Positions 46,239 through 53,952 of a stretch of DNA of 64,000 bases are shown here, piece after piece. Within the stretch, counting starts at the first letter, position 1, and every line of letters starts with the position of its first letter. Below the pieces are notes generated by a model that was given only the letters and a program-made list of their open reading frames with translations, was not told the origin of the DNA and ran no database searches. This DNA comes from an uncultured Eubacteriales bacterium. GTDB taxonomy: Bacteria > Bacillota > Clostridia > Oscillospirales > Oscillospiraceae. Location of the stretch: NCBI GenBank assembly GCA_900546295.1, contig URCK01000001.1, positions 30,829 through 94,828 of the forward strand, given 5' to 3'. Both the position numbers and the translations under genes were made by a program.

Positions 46239-47507
46239 ATGGAGCTGCTCGATAAACTCACCATCCTGGCCGACGCGGCGAAATACGACGCCGCCTGCAC
46301 CTCAAGCGGGGCTAAGCGCGGCTTTCAGGAGGGGAAGATCGGCTGCACCTCCTCGTCTGTCGCGGGCTGCTGCCACAGCTTTTCCGCCGATGGGCGCTGC
46401 ATCACGCTTTTGAAGGTCCTGCTCTCGAACGACTGCTGCTACAACTGCAAATACTGCGTCAACCGCTGCACGAACGACACGCCGCGCGCGACCTTCACGC
46501 CCGAGGAGCTCTCGGAGCTGACCATACAGTTCTACCGCCGCAACTACATCGAGGGGCTGTTTCTCTCCTCCGGCGTGCTGCGCTCGCCGGACTACACAAC
46601 GGAGCTGATGATCCGCGCGCTCTCGCTTTTGCGCAATGAATACCGTTTCAACGGCTACATCCACGCAAAGGCCATCCCCGGCACATCGCCGGAGCTTGTC
46701 GAACAGCTTGGCTTTTTGGCCGACCGCTTGAGCGTGAACATCGAGCTGCCGAGTGAGGCGGGACTCAAGCTGCTCGCCCCGAACAAGACCCGGCAGGCGA
46801 TCCTGCGCCCGATGACGCAGATCCGCGACCGGGCAAAGCAGAGCCGTCAGGAGCTTGTCAAATACAAGCACGCGCCGCGCTTCGCCCCCGCGGGTCAGAG
46901 CACGCAGCTCATCGTCGGCGCGACGCAGGAGAGCGACCTGCATATTCTGAACCTCACGCAGGCGCTCTATGATTCCTACCGCCTCAAGCGCGTTTTTTAC
47001 TCAGCCTATGTGCCGGTCGTCGAAAATACACTCCTGCCCGCGCTTGACACCAAGCCGCCGCTGCTGCGCGAGCACCGGCTCTATCAGGCCGACTGGCTGC
47101 TGCGTTTTTACGGCTTTCGCGCGGACGAACTGCTCGATGACAGCTCGCCGGACTTTAACCCCAATCTTGATCCCAAGTGCTGCTGGGCGCTGCGCCACCC
47201 CGAATTTTTCCCCGTTGAGGTCAACCGCGCGGACTATGAAGCGCTGCTGCGCGTGCCGGGCATCGGCGTTGTGAGCGCCAAGCGCATTCTCGTCGCGCGG
47301 CGCTCAGGCACGCTGCGCGCGGAGGATCTTCAAAAGCTCGGCGTCGTGATGAAGCGCGCGCAGTTTTTCCTCACCTGCGGCGGGCGCTCCGCCGCGCCGC
47401 TCAGGCTGTCGCAGGAGGGTATTTTGCAAAATCTGGTCGCACTTGAGCGCCGCGCGCTGCCGCAGGCGGATGCGCAGCAGCTCTCGCTCTTTGATCAGGT
47501 CGGCTGA
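46239..47507 (+). CDS. Radical SAM protein linked to DNA modification/repair (TIGR03916 type)
   Basis: 422 residues. The radical SAM cluster CX3CX2C is in NDCCYNCKYCVNRC near residue 69. An extra Cys-rich N-terminus (CTSSSVAGCCHSF) precedes it. A helix-hairpin-helix at the C-terminus (LRVPGIGVVSAKRIL) suggests DNA contact. This matches the family annotated as putative DNA modification/repair radical SAM protein, always paired with the next gene's family. Chemistry unknown. Start codon is four bases after the membrane peptide, without a strong ribosome binding site, so coupling is likely. Confidence 0.88.
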   Translation: MELLDKLTILADAAKYDAACTSSGAKRGFQEGKIGCTSSSVAGCCHSFSADGRCITLLKVLLSNDCCYNCKYCVNRCTNDTPRATFTPEELSELTIQFYRRNYIEGLFLSSGVLRSPDYTTELMIRALSLLRNEYRFNGYIHAKAIPGTSPELVEQLGFLADRLSVNIELPSEAGLKLLAPNKTRQAILRPMTQIRDRAKQSRQELVKYKHAPRFAPAGQSTQLIVGATQESDLHILNLTQALYDSYRLKRVFYSAYVPVVENTLLPALDTKPPLLREHRLYQADWLLRFYGFRADELLDDSSPDFNPNLDPKCCWALRHPEFFPVEVNRADYEALLRVPGIGVVSAKRILVARRSGTLRAEDLQKLGVVMKRAQFFLTCGGRSAAPLRLSQEGILQNLVALERRALPQADAQQLSLFDQVG

Positions 47508-47518
47508 AGGAGGAAGGC

Positions 47519-48388
47519 ATGGCGTGGCGCGAGATCATCTATCAATATGACGGCAGCTTTGAAGGGCTTCTTTGCTGCGTGTTTGAAAGCTACACAAAAA
47601 AAGAACGCCCCACCGCGATCCTGCGCGATGGGGACGAAGAGCCGAGCCTTTTTGAAATTCGCGCCGTTGCGACCGACCGCGCGCACGCGCAGCGCATCTA
47701 CCGCAGCCTTTACCGAAGAAGCCCCGACGTCGGCCCCTTCCTGCGCCGTGCGTTTCTCACCTGCCTTCCCGACAAGGAGATCGCCATTTACCGCTTCATC
47801 GTTCAATTCTACCGTGAGGGCGCGCCGCTGCTCTCGCGCCTGGGCGATGAAACCTATCTGCCGCTGCTCAGGGCTGTGCGGCATCTGTCGAACGAGGTCG
47901 AGCAGTTTCGCGGCTTCACCCGTTTTTCCGACTTTGACGGCGTGCTCGGCGCGGAGATCGCGCCGAAAAACCGCGTGCTGCCCATGCTGCGCCGCCACTT
48001 CTGCGAGCGCTATCACAGTGAAGCATTTTTCCTTTACGACTGTACGCACCGCGAGGCGCTGCTCTACAGCGGCGGCGTATCGCGCATCGTGCCGCTCGAA
48101 CACTTTGAAATGGCGCAGCCAGACGAGGAGGAGGCGGGCTATTGCCGCCTCTGGCGCCGCTTTTACGATACCATCGCCATCGAAGCGCGCAGAAATGAGA
48201 AGCTTCGCATGACGCACATGCCCAAGCGCTACTGGGACACGATGACGGAATTTCAGGACGAGCCCTCCTTTACGCCTCGTCCGAAAGCGCCAGATACAGC
48301 TTCTCAATCGCCCGGCGCTCCAGACGCGATACCTGCACCTGCGACACGCCCAGAATGTGCGCCGCCTGCTGCTGCGTCATCCCCTTGA
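47519..48388 (+). CDS. DUF4130 (TIGR03915-type) partner of the radical SAM protein
   Basis: 289 residues. The family core runs from IIYQYDGSFEGLLCCVFESY to HMPKRYWDTMTEF near residue 245, where relatives normally end; it is held to be a DNA-metabolism protein with a uracil-DNA-glycosylase-like link. Here the frame stays open for some 40 more residues of Pro/Ala/Ser-rich sequence (PKAPDTASQSPGAPDAIPAP). These are coded antisense to the last 119 bases of sigF. GGAGG precedes the ATG. Confidence 0.86.
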   Translation: MAWREIIYQYDGSFEGLLCCVFESYTKKERPTAILRDGDEEPSLFEIRAVATDRAHAQRIYRSLYRRSPDVGPFLRRAFLTCLPDKEIAIYRFIVQFYREGAPLLSRLGDETYLPLLRAVRHLSNEVEQFRGFTRFSDFDGVLGAEIAPKNRVLPMLRRHFCERYHSEAFFLYDCTHREALLYSGGVSRIVPLEHFEMAQPDEEEAGYCRLWRRFYDTIAIEARRNEKLRMTHMPKRYWDTMTEFQDEPSFTPRPKAPDTASQSPGAPDAIPAPATRPECAPPAAASSP

Positions 48389-48980
48389 AAAAGCGCAGCA
48401 GGATCGTCATTTTCTCGCGCTCCGGCAGCTTCCCGATCGCTTCGCGCAGCGCGAGGCGCTCGATCATCCCCTCTTCGCTCGACTCATCGCCGAGCGTTCC
48501 CTCGAGCGTCAGTCCGTCGCCCATCTCGCGCTGCAAGCTGTCCGGTTCCATCACCGCGAGCTCGCACTGGGCGATCTCCTCGGCTGGAAGTCCCGTCTCC
48601 TCGGCAAGCTCGGAGAGCGCCGGCTCGCGGCCGAGCACATTTTTGAGTCTCTCTCTCGCGGCAAAGATTACCGCCGCCTGCTCGCGCACGCTGCGGCTGA
48701 CCTTGATCGCACCGTCGTCGCGCAGAAAGCGGCGGATCTCGCCTGCGATCTTCGGCACAGCATAGGTTGAAAACTGCGTCCCAAATGTAATGTCAAATCC
48801 CTTTACCGCTTTGATAAATCCAAGGCATCCGAGCTGATACAGGTCATCCGGCTCCACGCCGCGCCCGTAATAGCGGCGCACGATGCTCCAGATAAGGCCG
48901 CTGTTGTCACGCAGCATTTGCTCGCAGGCCTGCTCATCCCCCTGCGCTGCAGCCTCCAGCAGTTCCGCCGTGCCGTTCAT
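48270..48980 (-). CDS. sigF: RNA polymerase sigma F, early forespore
   Basis: 236 residues. Region 2 is VEPDDLYQLGCLGFIKAVKGFD and TQFSTYAVPKIAGEIRRFL; region 4 ends with the helix-turn-helix MTQQQAAHILGVSQVQVSRLER. Third gene of the spoIIA operon, overlapping spoIIAB by four bases. Held inactive by SpoIIAB until SpoIIAA is dephosphorylated. The 3' end is overlapped by the convergent DUF4130 gene. Confidence 0.96.
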   Translation of the reverse strand: MNGTAELLEAAAQGDEQACEQMLRDNSGLIWSIVRRYYGRGVEPDDLYQLGCLGFIKAVKGFDITFGTQFSTYAVPKIAGEIRRFLRDDGAIKVSRSVREQAAVIFAARERLKNVLGREPALSELAEETGLPAEEIAQCELAVMEPDSLQREMGDGLTLEGTLGDESSEEGMIERLALREAIGKLPEREKMTILLRFFKGMTQQQAAHILGVSQVQVSRLERRAIEKLYLALSDEA

Positions 48981-49423
48981 CGGCGCGACGGGCGCAGCGC
49001 GATCCGGCGCTTCATCGTCACGACCGTCCCCTTGCCGTTTTTCGAGCGGACGGTCAGCGCGTCCATGAAGCTCTCCATGATCGTAAAGCCCATACCGCTG
49101 CGCTCTTCTCCGCCGGTCGTGTAGAGCGGCTCGCGCGCCTTTTCCACATCCGCAATGCCGCAGCCCCAGTCGCGCACGGTGATCTCCAGCAGGTTGCCGT
49201 CGAAAATGCTCGCGCGCAGCGCGATCCTGCCAAGCTCCTGCGGATAGGCGTGCACGATGGCGTTTGTCACCGCCTCGCTCACGGCGGTCTTGATGTCGCC
49301 GAGCTCGTCGAGCGTCGGGTCGAGCTGGGCGGCAAAAGCCGCGACCGCTGCGCGTGCCAGCCCCTCGTTGACGCTGCGGCTTGGAAATTCAATGGCTATG
49401 TAATTATTCGGTTTTACCTTCAT
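48977..49423 (-). CDS. spoIIAB: Anti-sigma F factor SpoIIAB
   Basis: 148 residues. GHKL kinase fold: SEAVTNAIVHAYP (N box), VRDWGCGIADVEKA (G1) and GEERSGMGFTIMESFMD (G2). Binds sigma F and phosphorylates SpoIIAA. The ATG at 49423 has a GGAGG site and lies 20 bases inside the spoIIAA reading frame. Confidence 0.96.
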   Translation of the reverse strand: MKVKPNNYIAIEFPSRSVNEGLARAAVAAFAAQLDPTLDELGDIKTAVSEAVTNAIVHAYPQELGRIALRASIFDGNLLEITVRDWGCGIADVEKAREPLYTTGGEERSGMGFTIMESFMDALTVRSKNGKGTVVTMKRRIALRPSRR

Positions 49424-49742
49424 CGCTGCTGCCTCCTTCCTCAAGCGGGATGATGCGGAAAATGCCCGCTGCGTCGAACACGCGCTTTGCCTGCGGCGGT
49501 ATCTGCCGCAGCACCGCGCCGCCGCCGAGCGCACGCATCCGCCTCTGCGCCCGCATCACGACTGCGATACCGGATGAATCCATAAAGCTCACGCCTGAAA
49601 AATCCAACGTCAGCTTGAGCGGCAGCGCGGCGTCCAGCGCCAGCTCCATGCGCTGCATCACGTCCTTTGCTCCATGGTGGTCAAGCTCTCCGCGCAGCGT
49701 GAGCGTGAGTTCCCGGCCTGCATCTTTGCAAATGATGTCCAA
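49404..49742 (-). CDS. spoIIAA: Anti-sigma F antagonist SpoIIAA
   Basis: 112 residues. STAS fold with the phosphorylatable serine in LDFSGVSFMDSSGIAVVM. A TTG start at 49742 is chosen: AAGGAGG stands eight bases before it and the next residues (DIICKDAGRELTLTLRGELD) match the family; the ATG further upstream gives an odd Gln-rich leader. The operon order spoIIAA-spoIIAB-sigF is complete. The upstream gap holds no convincing sigma H promoter that I can see. Confidence 0.92.
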   Translation of the reverse strand: MDIICKDAGRELTLTLRGELDHHGAKDVMQRMELALDAALPLKLTLDFSGVSFMDSSGIAVVMRAQRRMRALGGGAVLRQIPPQAKRVFDAAGIFRIIPLEEGGSSDEGKTE

Positions 49743-49915
49743 TCCTTCTCCCTCCTTCTGCTGTTGATTGCTCTTCCACAGCACAGAGTATAGCCTGTCT
49801 GGTCGCTCCTTTTTTGCCGAAAAAGCGCGGCATATTGATTTTTATTTGCCGGATGGTCTTGTCAACCATGCCTTTGTCCTGTATCATGAGGAAAACGATC
49901 AGAGGAGGACATTCC

Positions 49916-50395
49916 ATGCGAAGAAACGACCGCGAAATCACCGATTTAAACGAAATCATTTCTATCATCAATGATTGTAAAGTAATTCATCTTGCCATGG
50001 TAGACGATGGTGAGCCGTATCTTTTGCCTCTGAATTTTGGCTACTTCTGTGAAAGCGGCGCATTTTCGTTTTTCTGCCACAGCGCACGCGAGGGGCGCAA
50101 GCTCGACATTTTGCGCAAAAATCCGATCGTTGCCTTTGAAATGGACTGCCGCGGTGCACTCGACGAACACGACGCAGCCTGCCGGTGCGGCTACTTCTTT
50201 GCCTCCGTCACCGGCGTCGGCCACGCCGAATTTCTGGACGGTGAGGAAAAGCTTGCCGCACTGACCGCACTGATGCGTCATATGGCGGGGCGCGAGGATG
50301 GATTCACCGCTGAGCAAGCCCGTGCAGTCGAGGTCTTCGCCATCCGCGCCGATAAGCTCAGCGCAAAGGCGAAGGTACCGCACAGCGTGCGGTAA
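49916..50395 (+). CDS. Pyridoxamine 5'-phosphate oxidase-fold flavoprotein
   Basis: 159 residues. CKVIHLAMVDDGEPYLLPLNFGY and SFFCHSAREGRKLDILRKNP are typical of the NimA-like/PPOX-fold group of small FMN proteins, which includes nitroimidazole reductase relatives. The ATG at 49916 has GAGGAGG. The gene stands alone. Substrate unknown. Confidence 0.85.
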   Translation: MRRNDREITDLNEIISIINDCKVIHLAMVDDGEPYLLPLNFGYFCESGAFSFFCHSAREGRKLDILRKNPIVAFEMDCRGALDEHDAACRCGYFFASVTGVGHAEFLDGEEKLAALTALMRHMAGREDGFTAEQARAVEVFAIRADKLSAKAKVPHSVR

Positions 50396-50429
50396 GCGGC
50401 GGCAGCAAACAAACCCCTTTGAGAAGCAC

Positions 50430-50468
50430 AAAACCGCCGCGGTGCAGCATGTGCACCGCGGCGGTTTC
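50430..50468. terminator. Bidirectional terminator
   Basis: Fourteen-pair GC-rich stem (50433-50446 with 50452-50465) between convergent genes, with a T-rich plus-strand flank. Confidence 0.8.
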
Positions 50469-50477
50469 TTTTCACTT

Positions 50478-50975
50478 TTAGAGTTCTCTTTCCATCAGGA
50501 GATAGGCCGACGCGTCGTGCGGCATTTCCTCGCCCGTCAGGACAAAGCCGTTCTTCTCCCAGAACGCCTTGCTCTGCGGATTGCCCCGGTCGACCGCAAG
50601 GCGCACCCTGCGAAAGCCCTCTTCGCGCAGTTCATTCAGCAATTCGCCGATCAGCGCCGAGCCGACGCCGCGCCCCTGTACAGCTTTCCTCGTCATGAAA
50701 AAGCCGATGTAGGCGCCATCTTCCTGCGGATAGCGCTCAATGAGATCCAGCACGGCAACAAGTCCTTCCCCGTCGAAAAAGCCGAGATAGTGCTTGTCCG
50801 CCGCGTTCTTCCCCGGCGGCAGCGCCGTCAGGTCCTCTAAAATGCTCTCTTTCGTCGCAAGCGGCGGATGGTAGCGGTAAAACTGCTCATTTTCCGCACA
50901 GAGAGCTAAGATCGCATCCACGTCCGCTTCCGTCAGCGGGCGAGCCGCGTATCGCTGAGAAAAATGCAGTTTCAT
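50478..50975 (-). CDS. GNAT-family N-acetyltransferase
   Basis: 165 residues. The acetyl-CoA binding motif A is TRKAVQGRGVGSALIGEL, and AFWEKNGFVLTGEE is the usual C-terminal part. The ATG overlaps the aldo/keto reductase stop by four bases. Acceptor unknown. Confidence 0.88.
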   Translation of the reverse strand: MKLHFSQRYAARPLTEADVDAILALCAENEQFYRYHPPLATKESILEDLTALPPGKNAADKHYLGFFDGEGLVAVLDLIERYPQEDGAYIGFFMTRKAVQGRGVGSALIGELLNELREEGFRRVRLAVDRGNPQSKAFWEKNGFVLTGEEMPHDASAYLLMEREL

Positions 50976-52003
50976 TTTTTCTCCGCGCGGCTCGCGGCCA
51001 GCACTTCCCAGTAGTCCTTGTAGTTCGCCTCCAGCAGCGCGGGCGTGTTGAGCCCGTAGGGACATTTGGACATGCAGTGCCCGCAGTGGAGGCACTGCTC
51101 GATCTGGTGCATTTTCTGCTGCCATTCCTCGGTGAGCCACTCCGCGGCGGGCGCTCTTCTCAGCATGAGCGACATACGCGCGCACTGGTTGATCTCAATG
51201 CCCGCCGGGCACGGCATGCAGTAGCCGCAGCCGCGGCAGAAGTCGCCGCAGAGCTCCTCGCGGTCGTGCTCGATGCGTGCCTTGCACTCATCCGTCAACT
51301 CGACGCCCTCGCGGATGCACTGTAGGAACTCATCGAGCTCGCTCTCGCGCTGCACGCCCCAGATGGGCACCACGCCCTCCTGCTGCGCCATCCACGCCGC
51401 CGCCGTAAAGCCGTCGCGAATGAGGCCTCCCGCCATGCCCTTCATGGCGATAAAACCCATATTCTGCGCGCGGCACTTTCTGACAAGCTCCATCTCCTGC
51501 TCGCCGGCAAGGTAGCTGAAGGGGAACTGCAAGGTCTCGTAAAGCCCCGAGTCGATCGCCTCGTGTGCCACGGCGAGGCGGTGGTTCGTGATGGCGATGT
51601 GGCGGATCTTGCCCTGTTTTTTCGCTTCGAGCGCCGCGTCGTAAAGGCCGTCCTCCCCGCCCGGCTTCGGGCAGAAGGCCGGATTGTGGAACTGATAGAG
51701 ATCGATATAATCGGTCTTGAGCGTGCGCAGGCTCGTCTCAAGATCCTTCCAGAAGTCCTCCGCCGTCTGCGCGCCGGTCTTTGTCGCCAGCACGATTTTG
51801 TCGCGCATCGTCGAGAACGCCGCGCCGACCTTCCGCTCGCTGTCGGAATAGGCGCGCGCCGTGTCAAAAAAGCTGATGCCGCCGTCGTACGCCTTGTGCA
51901 GCAGCTTCACCGCGTCCTGCTCACTGATGCGCTGAATGGGCAGGCAGCCGAAACCGTTTTTCTCAACGACCAGCCCTGTCTTGCCAAGCGTGATCTTATT
52001 CAT
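50972..52003 (-). CDS. Aldo/keto reductase with C-terminal iron-sulfur domain
   Basis: 343 residues. TIM-barrel reductase part with ISFFDTARAYSDSERKVG (catalytic Asp and Tyr) near residue 45, and a C-terminal ferredoxin-like extension with CRGCGYCMPCPAGI and CLHCGHCMSKCPYG. This fusion is common in anaerobes. Probably an NAD(P)H-dependent oxidoreductase of unknown substrate. Confidence 0.9.
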   Translation of the reverse strand: MNKITLGKTGLVVEKNGFGCLPIQRISEQDAVKLLHKAYDGGISFFDTARAYSDSERKVGAAFSTMRDKIVLATKTGAQTAEDFWKDLETSLRTLKTDYIDLYQFHNPAFCPKPGGEDGLYDAALEAKKQGKIRHIAITNHRLAVAHEAIDSGLYETLQFPFSYLAGEQEMELVRKCRAQNMGFIAMKGMAGGLIRDGFTAAAWMAQQEGVVPIWGVQRESELDEFLQCIREGVELTDECKARIEHDREELCGDFCRGCGYCMPCPAGIEINQCARMSLMLRRAPAAEWLTEEWQQKMHQIEQCLHCGHCMSKCPYGLNTPALLEANYKDYWEVLAASRAEKK

Positions 52004-52075
52004 GGAAATCCCCCCTGCTTTTGTTTTCTACAGCATAGCAAAGTCATCCGCTTTTTGCAATCGTTTGTTTTTTCC

Positions 52076-52137
52076 TTGACAATTCTCTCCTCCCGGAATA
52101 TTATATAGATAATCTACTATATAGGCAATCTACCTAT
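52076..52137 (+). promoter_or_regulatory. Promoter and dyad operators of padR
   Basis: -35 TTGACA (52076-52081), 17-base spacer, -10 TATTAT (52099-52104). Directly after it lie TAGAT-A-ATCTA (52106-52116) and ATAGG-N7-CCTAT (52121-52137), likely sites for autorepression by PadR. Confidence 0.68.
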
Positions 52138-52152
52138 CAGGAGGTGCTTTTC

Positions 52153-52500
52153 ATGCCATTGGATAAAAGCCTGCTCGCGGGCAGCACGACGATGCTGGTA
52201 CTCAAGCTGCTCGATGGGCAGGACATGTACGGCTATCAGATGATCGAAGAGCTTGCCCGCCGCTCCGATCACGCCTTCGCGCTCAAGACCGGCACGCTCT
52301 ATCCCCTGCTGCATTCGCTCGAGGAAAAGGAGCTGATCATTTCCTACGAAAAGGACGAGGCCGCAGCGCGCCCGCGCCGCTACTACCATTTAGCGCGCAA
52401 GGGCCGCGCGCTGCTGTGCAAAAAGGAAGAGGAATGGACGGAATTTACCGCCGCGGTCGACCGCGTGCTGAAAGGAGGCGGCTGTCTTGATCCTGCCTGA
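52153..52500 (+). CDS. PadR-family transcriptional regulator
   Basis: 115 residues. Winged-helix core with VLKLLDGQDMYGYQMIEEL and LKTGTLYPLLHSLEEKELI, plus a short C-terminal helix. The ATG at 52153 has AGGAGG. It overlaps the following membrane gene by 14 bases, the usual PadR plus HAAS-domain pairing in Firmicutes, and probably represses its own operon. Confidence 0.92.
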   Translation: MPLDKSLLAGSTTMLVLKLLDGQDMYGYQMIEELARRSDHAFALKTGTLYPLLHSLEEKELIISYEKDEAAARPRRYYHLARKGRALLCKKEEEWTEFTAAVDRVLKGGGCLDPA

Positions 52501-53884
52501 GACTTTCACGCACTTTGCGCGCACCGCGGCTGAGCAGCTGCGGTGGAAAGCGGCGCGTCCGCTCGTTGAAGACGAGCTTCTGACCCACCTCTGTGACCAG
52601 CGCGACGCGCTGATGGCGGGCGGCATGGATGAAGCTGCCGCGGCGGCAGAATCTCTCCGCCTGACGGGCGACCCGTATGAGATCGGCACGGCGCTCGACC
52701 GTGTTCATCGGCCAAAAACGCCAAAGCTTCTTTTCGTGCTCGCGTCACTCATCGCGCTTGCAGGGCTTGCGTTCACCGCGCTTGTAAGCTTTCGTGACTA
52801 CGAATTGTCCTATTTTGCCGTACATCACAGCGCGGCGCTGCTGCTCGGCACGGCAGCACTGCTCGCGGCGTATTTTCTTGATTTTACGCTGCTCGGGCGC
52901 TTCGCCCTGCCGCTTGCGCTTGTGTTCCACGCCGCGCTCGTGCTGCTCAGCCTGCTGCCTCTCGGTGGGTTCTGGCTCTTCCGCTACACCTATGTTTCGA
53001 CACATATCCTCCTGCGCGGCCTGCCGCTGCTGTTCCCGCTGATGTTCGCTGTGCTGCTCTACGCGCTGCGCGGGCGGCGCGGCCTGGGCATTTTCGCTGC
53101 GCTCGCCGCCCTTGCAGTACAGCTTTTGTTCTGCTTACGGATCCCGAGCCTGACCGATTTAAGCTTTCTGTTCCTCTGTGACGGCGCGCTGCTCATTTTC
53201 TGCGCCCGCAGCGGTTGGTTTGGTCTCGGCGCAAAGCGGGAAACGCTGCTCACCACCCTCCCGCTCGCTGCCTGCACAGCGTCGGTTCTCGTTCTCGGTG
53301 CAAGCTGGTTTGCGCGTCAGCTCGCCATTGTACTTGATCCTTACCCCTACATTGACGGACACGGCTATCGAACCGTTGTACTGCGTGAACTGCTGCAAAA
53401 CGCCAAATTCATCGGTCAGGGCGGCGTGGGCCCGTACAGCGCACAGCACCTTGCCCGCTGGGAGGGCTTCGGCATGGTCGACTTGCAGGAACACGCGCTG
53501 ACGCTGCTCGTCCACCGCTGCGGCTGGCTGGCGCTCATCGCGCTCGTCGCGCTGCTGACGGCGCTGCTTTTTCTCGCCTTTCGCCGCTGCCGCAGGCAGG
53601 AGAGCATGCTTGCCCGCCTCGTTTCCTATTCTGTGCTACTCTCGTTCGGCGCACAGGCGCTCGCCTACCTTCTCTCCGACCTCACGCTGCTTCCGCTCGG
53701 GGGCGGGGCTGCCTTCCCGCTGTTCACCTTTGGTCTCAGAACGCTGCTGGTCAACATGACGCAGCTCGGTTTTCTACTCTCCACGCTGCGCACCGGCAGC
53801 GTCGTGCGCGATCGGGATTTTTTGACTGCGCAAGCGCGGCCCAAGCGCCGCCTGCGCGTCAGATTTGAGTGGGAGCAGGCATAA
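52487..53884 (+). CDS. HAAS-like domain fused to a SEDS (FtsW/RodA-like) membrane protein
   Basis: 465 residues from a TTG start set by AAAGGAGG. Residues about 10-70 form a HAAS/DUF1700-like helical domain (EQLRWKAARPLVEDELLTHL, AESLRLTGDPYEIG). About ten membrane helices follow. The loop IVLDPYPYIDGHGYRTVVLR and FIGQGGVG align with the FtsW/RodA loop before the periplasmic domain, and the C-terminal LLPLGGGAAFPLFTFG matches the FtsW PLPFISYGG region. The FtsW/RodA HTDF motif is replaced by DLQEHALT, so glycosyltransferase activity is doubtful. Co-translated with padR. Confidence 0.78.
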   Translation: MILPETFTHFARTAAEQLRWKAARPLVEDELLTHLCDQRDALMAGGMDEAAAAAESLRLTGDPYEIGTALDRVHRPKTPKLLFVLASLIALAGLAFTALVSFRDYELSYFAVHHSAALLLGTAALLAAYFLDFTLLGRFALPLALVFHAALVLLSLLPLGGFWLFRYTYVSTHILLRGLPLLFPLMFAVLLYALRGRRGLGIFAALAALAVQLLFCLRIPSLTDLSFLFLCDGALLIFCARSGWFGLGAKRETLLTTLPLAACTASVLVLGASWFARQLAIVLDPYPYIDGHGYRTVVLRELLQNAKFIGQGGVGPYSAQHLARWEGFGMVDLQEHALTLLVHRCGWLALIALVALLTALLFLAFRRCRRQESMLARLVSYSVLLSFGAQALAYLLSDLTLLPLGGGAAFPLFTFGLRTLLVNMTQLGFLLSTLRTGSVVRDRDFLTAQARPKRRLRVRFEWEQA

Positions 53885-53892
53885 AAGCAGTG

Positions 53893-53937
53893 CAAAGAAG
53901 GGGCTTCTCTTTCAAAAGAGAAGCCCCTCTTTTTTGA
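53893..53937. terminator. Bidirectional terminator
   Basis: Long stem GGGGCTTCTCTTT/AAAGAGAAGCCCC with A and T flanks, between the HAAS-SEDS gene and valS. Confidence 0.9.
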
Positions 53938-53952
53938 TGCTGTGCGATCTCG

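Noticed and set aside
49743..49860. Sigma H promoter and Spo0A box upstream of spoIIAA
   Set aside because: Only partial matches (TTCGGCA differs by one base from a 0A box, no good sigma H -10), so not reported as a feature.
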